A DNA stretch of 64,000 nucleotides from Galbula dea. Lineage: Eukaryota; Chordata; Aves; Piciformes; Galbulidae. The DNA lies in contig VWZX01002936.1 of assembly GCA_013399015.1 (NCBI GenBank), forward strand, positions 682,001 to 746,000, written 5' to 3'. A program made the translations under genes and the position numbers. The notes under the pieces are model-generated. The model was not told where the DNA came from and did not search any database. It saw nothing but the letters and a program-made list of their open reading frames with translations. This document shows positions 10,475 to 22,383 of this stretch, one piece after another. The stretch's first letter is position 1, and the number at the start of each line of letters is the position of its first letter.

Positions 10475-13400
10475 CTGGAAAGAAGTCAGAAAGTACCAGT
10501 TCCTTCAATCAAATTGAAATGTGGGTAGCAGTAGGTGGCTTATTTCTTCACCCATCAAGATCCTGTGCTAGAATGCTCAGAGTGCTGTATCCACACCTGA
10601 ATTAAGTGCTGATGCCAGCACAGGAAAGGATATTACTATTCACCAATGTTTTTTTGTCTTGGTGACAAACCAGGAAGCCCTAATCCATCATGGCACTGGC
10701 TTGCAAAGTACCAGTGGCTGAGCACAGTAACACAGTAGAATCTGCATGTTCTATGGCAAACAGAACATCAACATGAGAGGGCACCTCCTCTGCAAAGTTT
10801 AGAGGGAAAAATATAGGAGTGTTGGGCTCTGTGCTTGTATATACACAGTGACCTGTGCAAAATCTGACACAGTGCAACAGAAGACAGGATTATTTTGAAG
10901 TTTGTTCCTCACTTGTAGAGAAAGCTGATGAAAAACTGCATTTATAGAGGATCTGATGTTCTCCAAAGTAAACTCTGTTGTCTAAAAGAGATTTTGCTAC
11001 ATAATACAGGCAGTGAAATGCCTCAGAGGAACCTAAGCCTGCTCACCTCAGCCTGCTGTGCTCTCACCAGTGCATGACAAGCTATCATTAAGCAGCTGCT
11101 GGGAAAGGGCCAATGCTGAGAAGCTGAGTACCAGAGTGACTCCACCTCCAGGCCCACCTCTTCTGCCACCTCTCGCCAGACTGCCTCCTCCAAGTTTTCA
11201 CCTAGGAGAAACCAAAATGAGGTAAGGATGGCCTGGACTCAGGGCAGCAAAGCATAGCAAAGCAAAATGTAGGCACACTCATTTGCAAGCTGTTCCAGCT
11301 CTGACTGCTCACACACACACAGGAGTTCTGACTGTGCTGACCTGGAAACATTTGTCAGCAAAATGCTCAATTAAATTCAACAATGCCTTAAACAGAGGCA
11401 TAAGAGACATTTGGGGCTTTGTCTATATACAGCTGGTGGACAGAACAATGCTGTCTCTCCTCACCAGGTCCCTTTCTGAAGCCATTTTCCCTCCTGTAAC
11501 AAGAGGTCTGTAGGGTTTTTTTTCTGAGCCAGACTGTAGCACACATGAAATGGACTGAAAAGCACTAATCTAGGGAGTCTTATACTTGTATTTACCATCA
11601 GGGACTAGCTAATTCCCCTTTTCTTCAGAAACCTACAGCTATGTTGAATTCTGTCTGAACAGCACCACTGATCTATTATATCCATACCACCTAGGTTTCC
11701 ATCCTTCTCTGTGAACATGAGTTGGTTTGATGGCCCATTGTTCTGTCCCCATACCCTACATGTCCAAAGCCACCAGGAAGGGTCAGAGATGATCTTACCC
11801 ATGTCACAGAAGCCTGACAGAGCAGTGTACATGCCCTGGGGATATGAGGGCTGTCTTGCAAGGAGGCACCGGCTCCCATCAGACACCAGGGTGATAATCA
11901 CTGGAGACATCTAGCAAATGCAGCAAAGAGCAAAGAGTTCAGACCAAAGAAGTGCAAATTCTTGCTATTCCTATCCAGCTGGGGAGTCACAGAATCACAG
12001 AATCATTAGGGTTGGAAAGGACCCTCAAGATCATCTAGTCCAACTCGATAGCCCTACACTACTCTTACCCCTAAATCATCCCCTGAAGAAACACATCTAG
12101 CCTCTTCTTAAAAACCTCCAGGGATGGTGACTCCACCACCTCCCTGGGCAGCCTATTCCAATATCTAACCACTCTTTCAGTAAAGAAATTCTTCCTAATA
12201 TCTAATCTAAACCTACCCTGGCTCACCTTAAGCCCATTCCCTCTAGTCCTGTCACAAGGGAGTCACAAGGGAGTCACAAGGGAGAAGAGGCCAACACCCA
12301 CCTCCCTAATCCCTAGTCATTGGATGAGGACTAAAGAAAAAGTACCCAGCTTCATACAAAGCACTCCTGCTGCCTTTTACATTCCCCAGTAGCACTGGCT
12401 TGTTGCCCCAGAGACCCTGTGTTGCTTCCCTTTGCTGTTCAGGTGCTCACCTGGGGATAGTAAGTTATGCCACTGCTATGGCAGACACGCTTGCTGCCAG
12501 CTACGTTCTTCTGAGTGGGCTGTCCAGTTTTGCTACAGTACTGGTGGGAATCATGCCACTGGAGAAGGGACTGAGCCTATGAATACCAAGAGAGAAACAC
12601 AAATCTTATTTATAAAATCATAGAACCATTTGGGTTGGAAGAGAGCTTTATGATCATCAAGCCCAACCATTAACCCAACACTGCCACATCACCACTAAAC
12701 CATGTCCCTCAGCACCACATCCACATATCTTTTCAATCCCTCCAGGGATGGTGACTCTATCTTCCCACTTCCCTAGGCAGCCTCTTCCAGGGTTTGACAA
12801 CCTGTTTTCCTAATGTCTAACCTAACCCCTCCCTGGTGCAACTTGAGGCCATTTCTTCTTGTCCTATCACTTGTTACTTGGGAGAAGAGACTAACCCACA
12901 TCTCGCTACAACCTCCTTCTTGGAAGTTGTAGAGAGCTAGAAGGTCTCCCCTCAGCCTCCTTTCCTCCAGGCTAAGCAACCCCAGCTCCCTCAGCTGCTC
13001 CTCAGAAGACTTGTGCTCTAGACCCTTCACCTCATACCTAAGGCAAAGGGTTGATTCACAGCAGTGTCCCTGAATGATACCTTGCTGTCTCCTCCTCAAC
13101 ATGCAGTCATGTGGATAAACTTTGATTCATAGTTTCATAGAATGGCCCAGGTTGGAAGGAACCTTACAGATCATCTAGCTTCAACCTCCCTGCCATAGGA
13201 AGGGACACCACCCACCCAGGTTGATTACATTTGGAAGCCTCAGAAAGGTAAATGAAGTATGGGCACTGCTCTGAAAAATGCCAGATTCTGCCATAGGTAT
13301 TTCATGCTTCTTGCTCTACCATCCAGATTTGAGCATCTTCAGGGCAGCTGGGGAAGAACTATTCTTTATTGGGACATAATGGAGCACTAATGGGAACTGA

Positions 13401-16400
13401 ACTATTCTAAGGAGTTTCCAACCCTGAATACCTTCTTGAAAAACAGCCTAAGTACCACAAATATTATAGGGCAGAAAAAGAAACATGCTCTTTCTACTTA
13501 TAGCTCAGGACAACTGGTTTTTCACACACAGATCTTTTCTTAGGACTTCCAAACATCTGGCATCTGCAGATTAACAGCTTGTGAGTAGTTTTAAAAGAGC
13601 AGCTCAGAGAGGAGATCTGTAAATTAATTCATGAAATTCAGTTTGCCTAGAAGGTTACAGAAGACTAGTGGCTGATACTGGTTAAACTGTGATTGCTGTG
13701 ACTACTGCTAAGATATTTCAGACTGGATTGATGTTAAATGACTAATTACTGTGCTCATTTTCAAGCCACTTATCTGTGTTGCAGCTTGCTTTTGGGATCA
13801 AAAATTTGGGAAAATTGCTGTAATTTATAGTGTGTTTGTACCTAAGTCACTGAAAGTGTATATTAGCTACAAACACAATACATATTGAATCATAAAACAA
13901 TGTGGGAGACAAGGAGAAGGGTTGATGTCAGATATCACAGCTGCTTAAAGTAAAAAATCCTGTAGGATACCAGAGCCAGCAAAGGAGAATCCTTCCCATC
14001 CACTACAAACAGGGCCTTTCTTAAGTCAGTAAATGTTCCCTGGAGTGTAGATTCAATGACTGATTTCTCCAAGGCTCCTGTTGAAAAACAAACCAACCAA
14101 CCAACAAATAAATCTTTGATCTCTTAAATTGCAGTTATTAACCCAACTTTACACCCTTCATTGTTCCAGTGTACAATTTCTGGAAGCTCTCCTGGAAATG
14201 ACATCACATCAGTGGTAACATTCCCAAATGTTAAGTGGCCTGCCAAGAGCCCACCTTTACTAACACAGGCCCAGGAACAGCACCACAGTTCACAGAATCA
14301 TAGAATGGCCCAGGTTGGAAGTGACCTCAAAGATCATCCAGTTCCAAGCCCCCTGCCATGGGCAGGGAGGCCACACACACTAGATCAGGTTGCCCAGGGC
14401 CACATCCAGCCTGGCCTTAAACACTGCCAGGGATGGGGCATCCACAACCTCTCTGGGCAACCTGTTCCAGTGCCTCACCACCCTTTGGGTAAAGAACCTT
14501 CTTCTAATCTCTAGCCACTTCTGTGGCTCTGACTTGCTATGCTCACAGCAGCTCCTGCAGAGACTCAACCAAGTCCCAGTTTGGCAGTAAATGTTCCCCC
14601 AAGCAAGGACTAGTGATGCTGCCTGGGCAGTATCTTCATCTCAGTGCATCTACTGTGATGCTGACACAGATGGAAGAGGAGTCATCCCAACCTAAATCCA
14701 GGGCAAAGTGTGGCACGTGCTCGTCTGAACAACCAACCAGCACCGACTTCTCTATCCACTGTTCAGGCTCTTTCCATTTCTGCAGGATCCTTTTTGTCTC
14801 TAAAAAGCAGGGGAAAGGGGAAGAAAAAGCTGTGATGAAAGCAAATTCATACAACCATGATGCTTCTAGACTCTGAACATGCAATTTTGTCTTAAGGCAG
14901 GGTGCTCATGGGAGAGAGAGGAGCAATCAAGTGGTGCCACATGGATGGAGATCAAAAGCCTGGCTCTCCTGGTAGTTGTTGGAAGTTTTCATAGAATCAT
15001 AGAATCATCTGGGTTGGAAGGAACCTCCACAGGTCATCTACTCCAACCCCCCTATAGTGAGCAGGGACATCCCCAACTAGATCAGGTTACTCAGACCCTT
15101 GTCTAGCCTCACCTTGAATGCCTTCAGGGATGGGGCCTCAACCACCTCCTTGGGCAACCTGTTCCAGTGTTCCACCACCCTCATGGGAAGGAACTTTTTC
15201 CTCATACCCAATCTAAATCTACTCTTCTCTAATTTAAAGCCATTACCCCTTGTCCTTTCACTACAGGCCTTTGTAAACAGGCCCTCTGCAGCCTCTTTGT
15301 AAGTTCCCTTCAGGTACTGGAAGGTCAAAAGTTTTGAGCATGTCTGGCAAAGGTGCAAACGTTTTCATGCTTGGGGAGCAGCTGTCAGTTCTGCTTCTGT
15401 CCCACACCAGCCAATACCTTTCTCTCAAATAAAATTTTTCCTGTCTTATGCCAAATAACCTTTCTCAGTTAAAGCTTGCATGTTTTCCTGCCACCCCTTT
15501 CTCTTCAACAGGTATGGTCCTAAATGCTTAAAACTGATCATCTCAAACCAGATCAGATATGTGTTGATACCAGAGCTGTGTGAAAAGCACGAGCTTGTGT
15601 CCCCATGCCAAGATTTTAACTCTAAGTAGTCTTTGGTTGTTACCAAATAAGGTGCTGCATACAGCAGGATGTTTCCACACACCTTGCTAGATTTTCAGCT
15701 CCCATGGAAGGGGTTGCTTATTGCAAATGACTCTGTGTCATTTCAAGTCTTTGCTCCAGGAGGTGTCTCTTTCCAGACACCTGCTTACCTGCTGCACTGA
15801 CCTGTGGTACCAAATATTTCTTCTCAACTTTCTGTAGGAAGGGGGAAAGATTGTGAAAGAGGTAGAAAGTTCCTGAGGTCTGGGCTTGTCTACAAAGGCT
15901 ATCATCTTCCTTTAGCTCATTTAAGTATCTGCAGTGAGAAAATAATTGTGAAGATGAATTCAAGATCATGTTGAGATTAACCTGCATTATCCTTATTTGG
16001 ATATGCTTATCTTGCACAGAGCTGGAGGGGCTGAAGGGACAGTACAGGTTTTATGAATTCCACATGCTTCTAGAGTTTTTGACAGCTAACTCTACTCTTT
16101 GGTGGGCTGCAGCCTCTAGCAAAGGTGCCATTTGGCAGAAAATACCAAGTTCTTACTCCATACATATAGCCTCAAGTCTTGGACATATGAGATCATTAAC
16201 CTAGTCTTTTAACCCAAGAAGTCTGCTTTATAAACATGAGCATCTGTGTGCAGGAGACCTTGATCTTCTCTTTTATCCCCCCCAGTCTGCACAGCTCCAA
16301 GTCCTATTTGGGAAGGCTACTGAGCATTTCACATGCTGAATGCACTTCCCATCAGACTATGTGCACAACTGCAGGGTACATCCTACCTTTCACTCTGGCA

Positions 16401-16937
16401 TGAGGGGTAAAGACCAAGCTGAAGTCTTACAGCCCAGCTGTCTAGGGCATGAGTTAGGAAGAGCACTCACTAGAAGAAGAGAGTCAGGATGTGCCTCTTT
16501 CAGGCTGTCTGAAGTAGTGTTTTAAATGAGGTGAGCAGCATAGTCACTGCAAGTCTGTCTTGTACTTGAGGAGGTCTTTAGCTAGGACAGCAAGCATAGC
16601 CATTCTTTGACAGAGCTTCAGCCTCAGAGAACCAGTTCTTTTCAGCAGTGGAGGGAGTGGAGAGACTGTTATCATCTACAGAGCTCACACAGCATTGCTA
16701 TATTATTGCTGAGCTGTTAGAAAATTAACCCCCAGGTCAGATTGGGTAGGGCTGCTTGTGACAGTGGCCACAAGAGTGCCAAACTCTGGTCTTCTCACTG
16801 TACACAAGAACCAGACAGAACTTACCTCATTTTTCTCACATAAGTAGAGTGTAACCTGCACACAAGAGAGGAAGCCCTTCTATACACTGCTTGATAAATC
16901 ACAGCCATAACCAACACCTACAGGTGTTGTTCTCTGC
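10280..16937 (-). CDS. NUDT13: NUDT13, Nudix hydrolase (whole gene model)
   Basis: Join on - strand: 16908-16826, 15928-15789, 14799-14654, 14066-13971, 12576-12451, 11910-11799, 11201-11047, 10474-10280; 1,053 nt, 350 residues plus TGA (human about 352). Every junction is GT-AG and phases agree; the peptide aligns with remembered human NUDT13 almost without gaps. Domains: Arg-rich, acid-poor N-terminus (about 1-27) typical of a mitochondrial presequence; N-terminal NADPH-pyrophosphatase-like region (about 28-160); degenerate zinc-ribbon (163-197) with only two of the usual four Cys; Nudix box G230-L252 fitting GX5EX7REUXEEXGU; NADH-diphosphatase signature SQHWPFPSS at 262-270. Family role: hydrolysis of NAD(H)-type dinucleotides to NMN(H) and AMP with Mg2+. 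Divergent to P4HA1, convergent with ECD, as in human. Confidence 0.93.
11047..11201 (-). CDS. NUDT13: NUDT13 exon, residues 235-286, Nudix box core
   Basis: Reads GENLEEAVWREVAEEVGL, completing a canonical Nudix box with catalytic REVAEEVG (metal-binding Glu 245, 248, 249), then SQHWPFPSS, which marks the NADH-diphosphatase subfamily. Acceptor TCTCCTAG, donor GAG|GTGAGC. Confidence 0.95.
11799..11910 (-). CDS. NUDT13: NUDT13 exon, residues 198-234, start of Nudix fold
   Basis: Reads MSPVIITLVSDGSRCLLARQ then GFCDM. Acceptor TTGCTAG, donor G|GTAAGA in phase 1. The Nudix box starts here and is split after five residues. Confidence 0.95.
11984..12320 (-). mobile_element. CR1 LINE 3' end, - strand
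   Basis: Reverse-complement CR1 tail starting CACAGAATCATTAGGGTTGG, in the NUDT13 intron between the 12,451 and 11,910 exons. Contains a local triplicate of GTCACAAGGGA (about 12,248-12,281), an internal slippage expansion. Same subfamily as the copies at 45.5 and 56.6 kb. Confidence 0.92.
12451..12576 (-). CDS. NUDT13: NUDT13 exon, residues 156-197, zinc-ribbon remnant
   Basis: Reads AQSLLQWHDSHQYCSKTGQ, KNVAGSKRVC and ends TYYPQ. In NudC-type NADH diphosphatases this is a four-Cys zinc ribbon. Here, as in human NUDT13, only one Cys per knuckle remains, so metal binding by this element is unlikely. Acceptor TTCATAG, donor CAG|GTGAGC. Confidence 0.93.
12616..13070 (-). mobile_element. CR1 LINE 3' part, - strand
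   Basis: Reverse-complement CR1 of the subfamily with the tail 'accatttgggttggaagaga'. The - strand frame has the CR1 pol end LRELGLLSLEERRLRGDLL. It lies in the NUDT13 intron just 5' of the zinc-ribbon exon. Confidence 0.9.
13124..13225 (-). mobile_element. CR1 LINE tail, - strand
   Basis: Short 5'-truncated copy: CATAGAATGGCCCAGGTTGG through 'gggacaccacccaccc'. Intronic in NUDT13. Confidence 0.85.
13971..14066 (-). CDS. NUDT13: NUDT13 exon, residues 124-155
   Basis: Reads KSVIESTLQGTFTDLRKALF, matching human KPEMETELKGSFIELRKALF. The acceptor used here is GGAG|AAA at 14066, the only one that keeps phase 0. A better-looking upstream acceptor (CAACAG|GAG, exon from 14077) would add 11 nt and shift the frame. 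Donor CTG|GTATCC. Confidence 0.8.
14291..14522 (-). mobile_element. CR1 LINE 3' end, - strand
   Basis: Reverse-complement CR1 tail and flanking 3' region. It shares 'ccacatccagcctggcctta' with the copy at 22.4 kb. Intronic in NUDT13. Confidence 0.92.
14654..14799 (-). CDS. NUDT13: NUDT13 exon, residues 75-123
   Basis: Reads ETKRILQKW, EKSVLVGCS, FALDLGWDDSSSICVSIT. Acceptor CTTTTTAG at 14801-14800; donor ACA|GTAGAT at 14654|14653, phase 0. The FALDLG motif is conserved in NUDT13. Confidence 0.85.
14990..15330 (-). mobile_element. CR1 LINE 3' end, - strand
   Basis: Reverse-complement CR1; its - strand reads FRLGMRKKFLPMRVVEHWNR, the conserved CR1 3' block. Intronic in NUDT13. Same subfamily as the + copy at 55.85 kb. 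Confidence 0.92.
15789..15928 (-). CDS. NUDT13: NUDT13 exon, residues 28-74
   Basis: Reads YLNELKEDDSLCRQAQ then YLFHNLSPFLQK, matching human YLFELKEDDDACKKAQQ and YLFHSLAPLLQ. Acceptor CTGCAG. Donor taken at GCAG|GTAAGC (15789|15788) because this gives a gapless alignment. A weaker GT 13 nt earlier (15802) would drop residues and change the phase. Confidence 0.88.
16826..16937 (-). CDS. NUDT13: NUDT13 first coding exon
   Basis: ATG at 16908-16906 opens MAVIYQAVYRR, aligning residue for residue with the human start. An in-frame TAG lies 12 nt upstream (16920-16918), so the start is fixed. The coding part ends at 16826 with AG|GTAAGT, phase 2. A strong acceptor (TTTCTCTTTTTAG) ends at 16938, implying about 29 nt of 5' UTR in this exon and a separate non-coding exon upstream. 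Confidence 0.88.
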
Positions 16938-18431
16938 CTAAAAAGAGAAATATAGAGCATAATGCAACAGACCTACCAAATTAGGGTTTTTTCTTAAAAG
17001 GAGCAATAACCCAATGCTATCAGAAATCTCCCTCACCAGAGTCTGCAGAATACTGGCATCTGCTTTCTAAAATGACCACTTTGCTCTTAGTCTCTAGTCA
17101 CACATCAAAACCCAGTTTCAGGCAATTTTTAAGACCATTTAAAGATACTTCAGTTTGTTTGTTCAAGTCCTACAAAAATGGCTGTAAAACTAGATGAAAT
17201 GTTTCTCTCCTGAGCTGCTGTATCCCTGGGGAAAAGAGCAGTGAAGGTGGCTGCTCTCTTGTTTGTGTCCTACACAGTTGTAATGGCCTTGATCCAACTG
17301 AACATCCTATTGCAGCACAGAGCTGGTCTGTGGGAAAGGCATCTATGCCAGAAGAGAATGAAAGACAAAATATCTGCTGCAGAAGAGAATTCCCCAAGTT
17401 AGACAAGACACAGCAGTTGCAGCTGAATTGGATCATCTTCAGCTATGAATGGGGTTTGTGCCAGAGGATCCTACCACACATTTTCAGCTCAGGCAGTCAC
17501 AGACTGCAATCTGAACTCAGCTTCAGGATGTCAGAAGATAGCCAGAAACATGACCACCTCTAGCATTCATCTGAAACAAAAAATGAGCCATGAGTCATAG
17601 TCCTTAACAATGATTTTGAATATTTCACTTGTTAACCATAGTACTAGCAGCCCTTTAAGGAGGAAGTTGCATTTACTTCAGTTTACAGACACATTAGCAG
17701 TGCCAAAGAAGAGTCTGAGTCTTTCAGTAAAGGTCAGTGATGGCTCATGAGGTGGTGCCTAGGCAGAAGCTCCTGTCTGTACATGGAGGTAGTTTCTGTA
17801 GCCAGCATGGAGGCTTTGCCTTGTGGCTTCTGACATCCCTGCCCTGGATCCCTCTTTCCCACTGTCTCAGCCAAGAGTGATCTTCACCAGGATGATTCCT
17901 GGGGAGATAGGGGAATCAAGCCTGCTGGGGAGATCATCAGTGTCTTGTGCTTGACACTGGCTGGGGCAGACGAATGCAACTCTGGTGACTGTCACACAGA
18001 CCATGTCTGAAACAACTTGGTGGTGCCATCCTCGTGTGCCCATCAACTCGGAACCCCCATGTCCCGTACAGCCTGGCTTGTGACTGTGTCTAGCACAGCA
18101 GCCAGCCGAGGAGTTTACAAACATCTCTGCACCATGCTCTGGCATGAGCTGCGGGATGTGACTCCTGGGGATAACAGGAACATGCAGGCATTTAACCTCT
18201 TCCCTTCTCGGAACTACAATGCCAGATTTTGCTTAGGATCCCTGAAAACTAAGAGACGAGAAGAACTTGTTCTCGGGAGGCCAACCCCAACTCCCTTGTG
18301 CTGCCTGTGCTATACAGTCGGCCGAAGGGGGGGATCTAGCCCGGCCGTCCACCGCAAGTCTTCCCCACTTACAGCGCTCTGTGCCGAAGAAGTGCTCTTG
18401 CCAGCAGCAGGAATCAGCTGGAGAGTCTCAC

Positions 18432-18560
18432 CTCGACCTCAGGCTCCTACAGAAAACAGCAGCTTCCTTACTGTGAGTGCTTCGCTCTTCCCCCTCTGGG
18501 AACGCTGGGAAATGGAGTTTTCCACAGGCTACTGGCAAGCTCTTGGCAAAGGGAGATGAC
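18432..18560 (-). promoter_or_regulatory. Candidate NUDT13 non-coding exon 1 and promoter
   Basis: The only CpG-enriched spot (about 18,200-18,500) between NUDT13 and the P4HA1 island. On the - strand a good donor GAG|GTGAGA falls at 18432|18431. A ZNF143-like element CTGGGAAATGGAGT (18,506-18,519; consensus CTGGGAATTGTAGT, two differences) and a second partial match AACTACAATGCCAG at about 18,212 lie nearby. ZNF143 sites are common in housekeeping promoters. All inference; no TSS is visible. Confidence 0.35.
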
Positions 18561-18708
18561 TGGCTTGGCTGCTCCGCAGTTTGATTAACTTCTGGAGTTA
18601 GTGAGGCTGTCTGAGATTAAACTCTCTTATTTTCTTCCACACCAGCTTCATTCTATCAGAAATGGCTGTCTTTTGCCAAGCAGCAGTCATTAGGAGAACA
18701 AGGACCTG

Positions 18709-18797
18709 GTCTAGGGAATCCTGCTGTGGCAGGGGGGTTGGACTAGATGATCTTTCGAGGTCCCTTCCAACTCCGAATATTCTGTGATTCTGTGAAT
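18709..18797 (+). mobile_element. CR1 LINE tail, + strand
   Basis: 'Gggaatcctgctgtggcagg' through TTCTGTGATTCTGTGAA. A short tail of the subfamily also seen at 51.0 and 55.1 kb. Confidence 0.88.
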
Positions 18798-21700
18798 GTT
18801 ACCCACAGTAATTGGACCTGTTCTTAACAAAGGAGGTTTCTTTCTCTCTTTAAATTTTCTTTTTTTTTCCTTCTTCCCTAAGCCTTTCCATTTTTTGTAT
18901 CAGTAACATAAGAGCACTGTTTAAAGTTAAGGACTATATGTCCTCAAATAGGACAATATGCCAAGAGCTGTAAACATCTAAAGGATGGAGTTATTCAGTG
19001 TACAAGCACTCAAACTTGCAGCTGAATTTCTAAGTGAATAGCTCTGATTAGAAAGCACACTTTGCCAAGACAGATGTCAGAATAATGACAAATTATCTTC
19101 ATGCCTTCATAAGTGAACAAACAGATTCCTCTCAAGTACTGAAAACATTATTCTGGGCTGGGACCTACCTGCCCACATTTAGGACAAAGAAAATTCTATG
19201 AACATAGGAAAGTCAATGTTTTCAGGGCAGCCTTTTTCTTTTTGGTGATGAATTGAGATATTCTGACCATGAATTCATGTCACATAATTTTAGAGCATAG
19301 CTTGTGAAAATAATAAATAGAACATGCAGGGAAATAGCACTTGTTACCAGTGTGACTTACAAGTTTAGGTTTAATTAGTCTTGCCTCCTATTTATATGCT
19401 TCCTGAAACAGAGCAAGCCCAATCTTACCAACCCCTTAGGCTAAGTGGATTAATGGAGAAAACATATCTGCCATTAATAGATAAAGGATTGAAATGTGAT
19501 CTCTAAGGGAAGTATCCACCCTGCTGCTAAAACAAACTGATTTATTGACCCTAACTGCCTCTAGAAATGGACATTGCAAGAAGAGTTGGCTTTAGAGGGG
19601 GAGATACTTTGGACCTCAAAGGTTGGGACATGTCAGTCATTTGGTAAGTGTACCCATATCCACATGAAGAATTAAGAGTGAGAGCACTATGCTGCAGATG
19701 TAAAGACTCCTTTGATGGCAGTTCAGTGCTGTAGCCTCTCATTCCTATGTGCAGCTGAAAAAAAATCAAGGATTGACCTAATTGTGGACACCTAGCCTGT
19801 GTGCTGTGCAAAGATATGCAGAGAAAAATGAGATCAGAGTCACTTGTGTGACAGATCTGATCAGTGGGAAGCTGTGTAGTCTATGAGACATTCCTTGGGC
19901 ATTTTCTAAGGGCTGTACTCCTGCTTGTGATTGCACCTTGCCCAATTTTGCAGTATGCTAGGGAGATGATTTTGAAAGTAACAGAGTCTTTCTCATCATT
20001 TATTCATGTAACTGTTTTAATTTAAGGAGCACTGGGGTCTCTTACATGGAGAAGATTACAAATTAGACAAATTTTTGGTCCCATGTTGCTGAGGTGGTTT
20101 GTTGTTTAGTTGTTTTTAATTAATCTAGGTTAGTATAAGACTCATATTGGTATTAGCAGTTGGTAAAAGCTTTTTCAAGCCAAAGAAGTGGCTGGACAAT
20201 ATAATTCTAGGTTAATAATGATTATATTAGTAATTTTGCTTTTTCTTGCTATTCTGGTTGTGTCTTTCCAGCTGCCTGCAATAAGGAGAAACAAGCACTA
20301 GAATTGCTAACAGCTGGCCCTTGGAAAACAACTGTTAATTGTTTAAAATACATGGAACCAGCAAACTCACATTGAAAACTTATGGTTAAGCCACAAGAAA
20401 CCTCTTGGCAAAAAAAGAAAAACTATTTCTTATTTTAGGAAGAGCACAAGGAAAGACAAACCACTTCTTTATGGGGAAAGTTAATGAGTAGTCTTAACTA
20501 ACCAAATCTGGCTTTTCTCTAAAGTTAGACTTGTAGTGTATAGCATGTATATGAAGGAGTCTACAGTTTCTCATACTCAGGGTGGGGACCTTGAACAACA
20601 GAAACTGCTTAACTTGATCCTGCTGATTACATTCTGTCCTCCTAACACTTGCACAGGTGTAGAGGAGATGTTTGAACATCTGAATGATGTTTCAGTAGGA
20701 TTTGCTCATTTCAGCTTGTCTTTTTTTTGTCTTTTCCCCTCCCTGCTGCTGTAGGTTAGGGAAGGTCCTCAAACTCTGCACTGCACAAATTAACTGATAA
20801 AAGGATCCAGCTTCTTGACTGCAGGTAATTAGGTCATTTTGGGAGCAGAGTAGCAGTGTTTGTTGAACATGTATGAATCTAGATGAGGTTTCTTCTCTTT
20901 ACAAAAGGTAAACCTAAGTTTTAAATACACTTTAAAAAGCTAAGAGTGCTATGACCTGACTTGGTATGATATGAAGATGACTCACTTCTGTCTTAAAACA
21001 CTATATGCAGGTCACTGTTTGTTGTCTACATAAGAACACTGAAGAACTGGAGAAGGTTCAAAGAAGACAACATGCATGGTCAAAGACTTGGACTACAGCC
21101 ACTGCAGGGAACTAGGTAGGCTTGCTTCAGCCTGTGTACAGCATAGGTACCAACTGTTTGCTGTCTCATCCCATGCAGGAACTTGGTTAATGAAATGTAA
21201 TTAGCTGGAGCCATGTTCTCAGTGAATAAACAGGGGTTTTTTACCATGCCCTGGCTAAGGGATTGGTGCAACTGCTAGGTAAATGATCTTATGGGTGCAA
21301 AAGAGTTCTAGCTTAAGGGAGGAGAAATGCTTAACAGAGAACTCCACTGAGAGTTACTAAATAGACCACATCAGGCTGAGAAAATCCCCAAGTTAAAAGT
21401 ACTTGAAGGCTGGGACAGTAACTCCAGGCAGCATGGGCTAAGAAAAGCTGTTGTGTGAGCCACTATAGTTGTGCTCTTATGAGGCCTCTTGTACATCATT
21501 CTTGGCTTAGAGGGGCCTTTCCTTTAGCATCCTTCAGCTTAGGGCCTCTGGAGTGCTGCTACAGGATTGCTCAGAAAAGGTAGCATGTTACTAGGCTTGC
21601 AATTGCCACAGAGGAGTCTGTGTTTCTGGTAGAAAATACACAGGGCTCTGCAAATCCTACAGAAAGTTTGAGAGTCATGTGTTCTGCTACAGTTCTCTCC

Positions 21701-21887
21701 CATGTTCTCTGTTGCACTTGTTCTTAGAGCTAGTTAAGAGCTTCTTAACAAGGTGCCAACATAACAAACAGCATCTGCCAGCAGGTGATAATGCACAAGC
21801 CAGTGTCAAGGACTATGCTGGAGTTGAGGAAGGCAGGAGAAAATGAGTAAATACACTCTGTCTAACTGACAGACATTTGGTCCAACT

Positions 21888-21975
21888 TTTTTATTGGATC
21901 TTAGGAAGAAATTCTTTACCCAGAGTGTAGTGAGGCACTGGAACAGGTTGCCCAGAGAGACTGTGGCTGCCCTAT
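21888..21975 (+). mobile_element. CR1 LINE internal fragment, + strand
   Basis: Matches the 3' block 'ggaagaaattctttaccca' plus 'gaacaggttgcccagagag'. The tail is missing. Confidence 0.7.
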
Positions 21976-22383
21976 AAACTTTGCTGTAACAACTGAGACA
22001 TGGCAGTATTGTCAGCAAATCATCTAGTAATAATCAAGAACATTTATTTAATTGTGTTATAGGGTTTAGAGTGGCTGGTTGAGAAGTGAGTGGTTGTTGA
22101 GTGAATCTTCTGACTAGCTGAGGTCTGAGCAATAGACCCTGAAACAAGGTTGGTCTCCCAGCTAAATATTCATTATATAAGTCATTATTAGTAGTAAAAT
22201 ATGCATGGTCATTAACAAGAGATGTAGCTTAGATACAATGTAACCATTAGTGTAGATAAAATGTTCTAAAAATGCACCTAACTATCCATGGTAATCATAA
22301 GATTGTATTTCTGTTTCTTTGTTTATGTCATGAAATCAGATGGCTGACCTTGCTTGGGAACAGGTAGTCAAAGCCACATAGAT

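Noticed and set aside
18017..18559. 180-codon open frame on the + strand
   Set aside because: No recognisable domain; it lies over the locally GC-rich candidate NUDT13 exon 1 region, where stop codons are rare.
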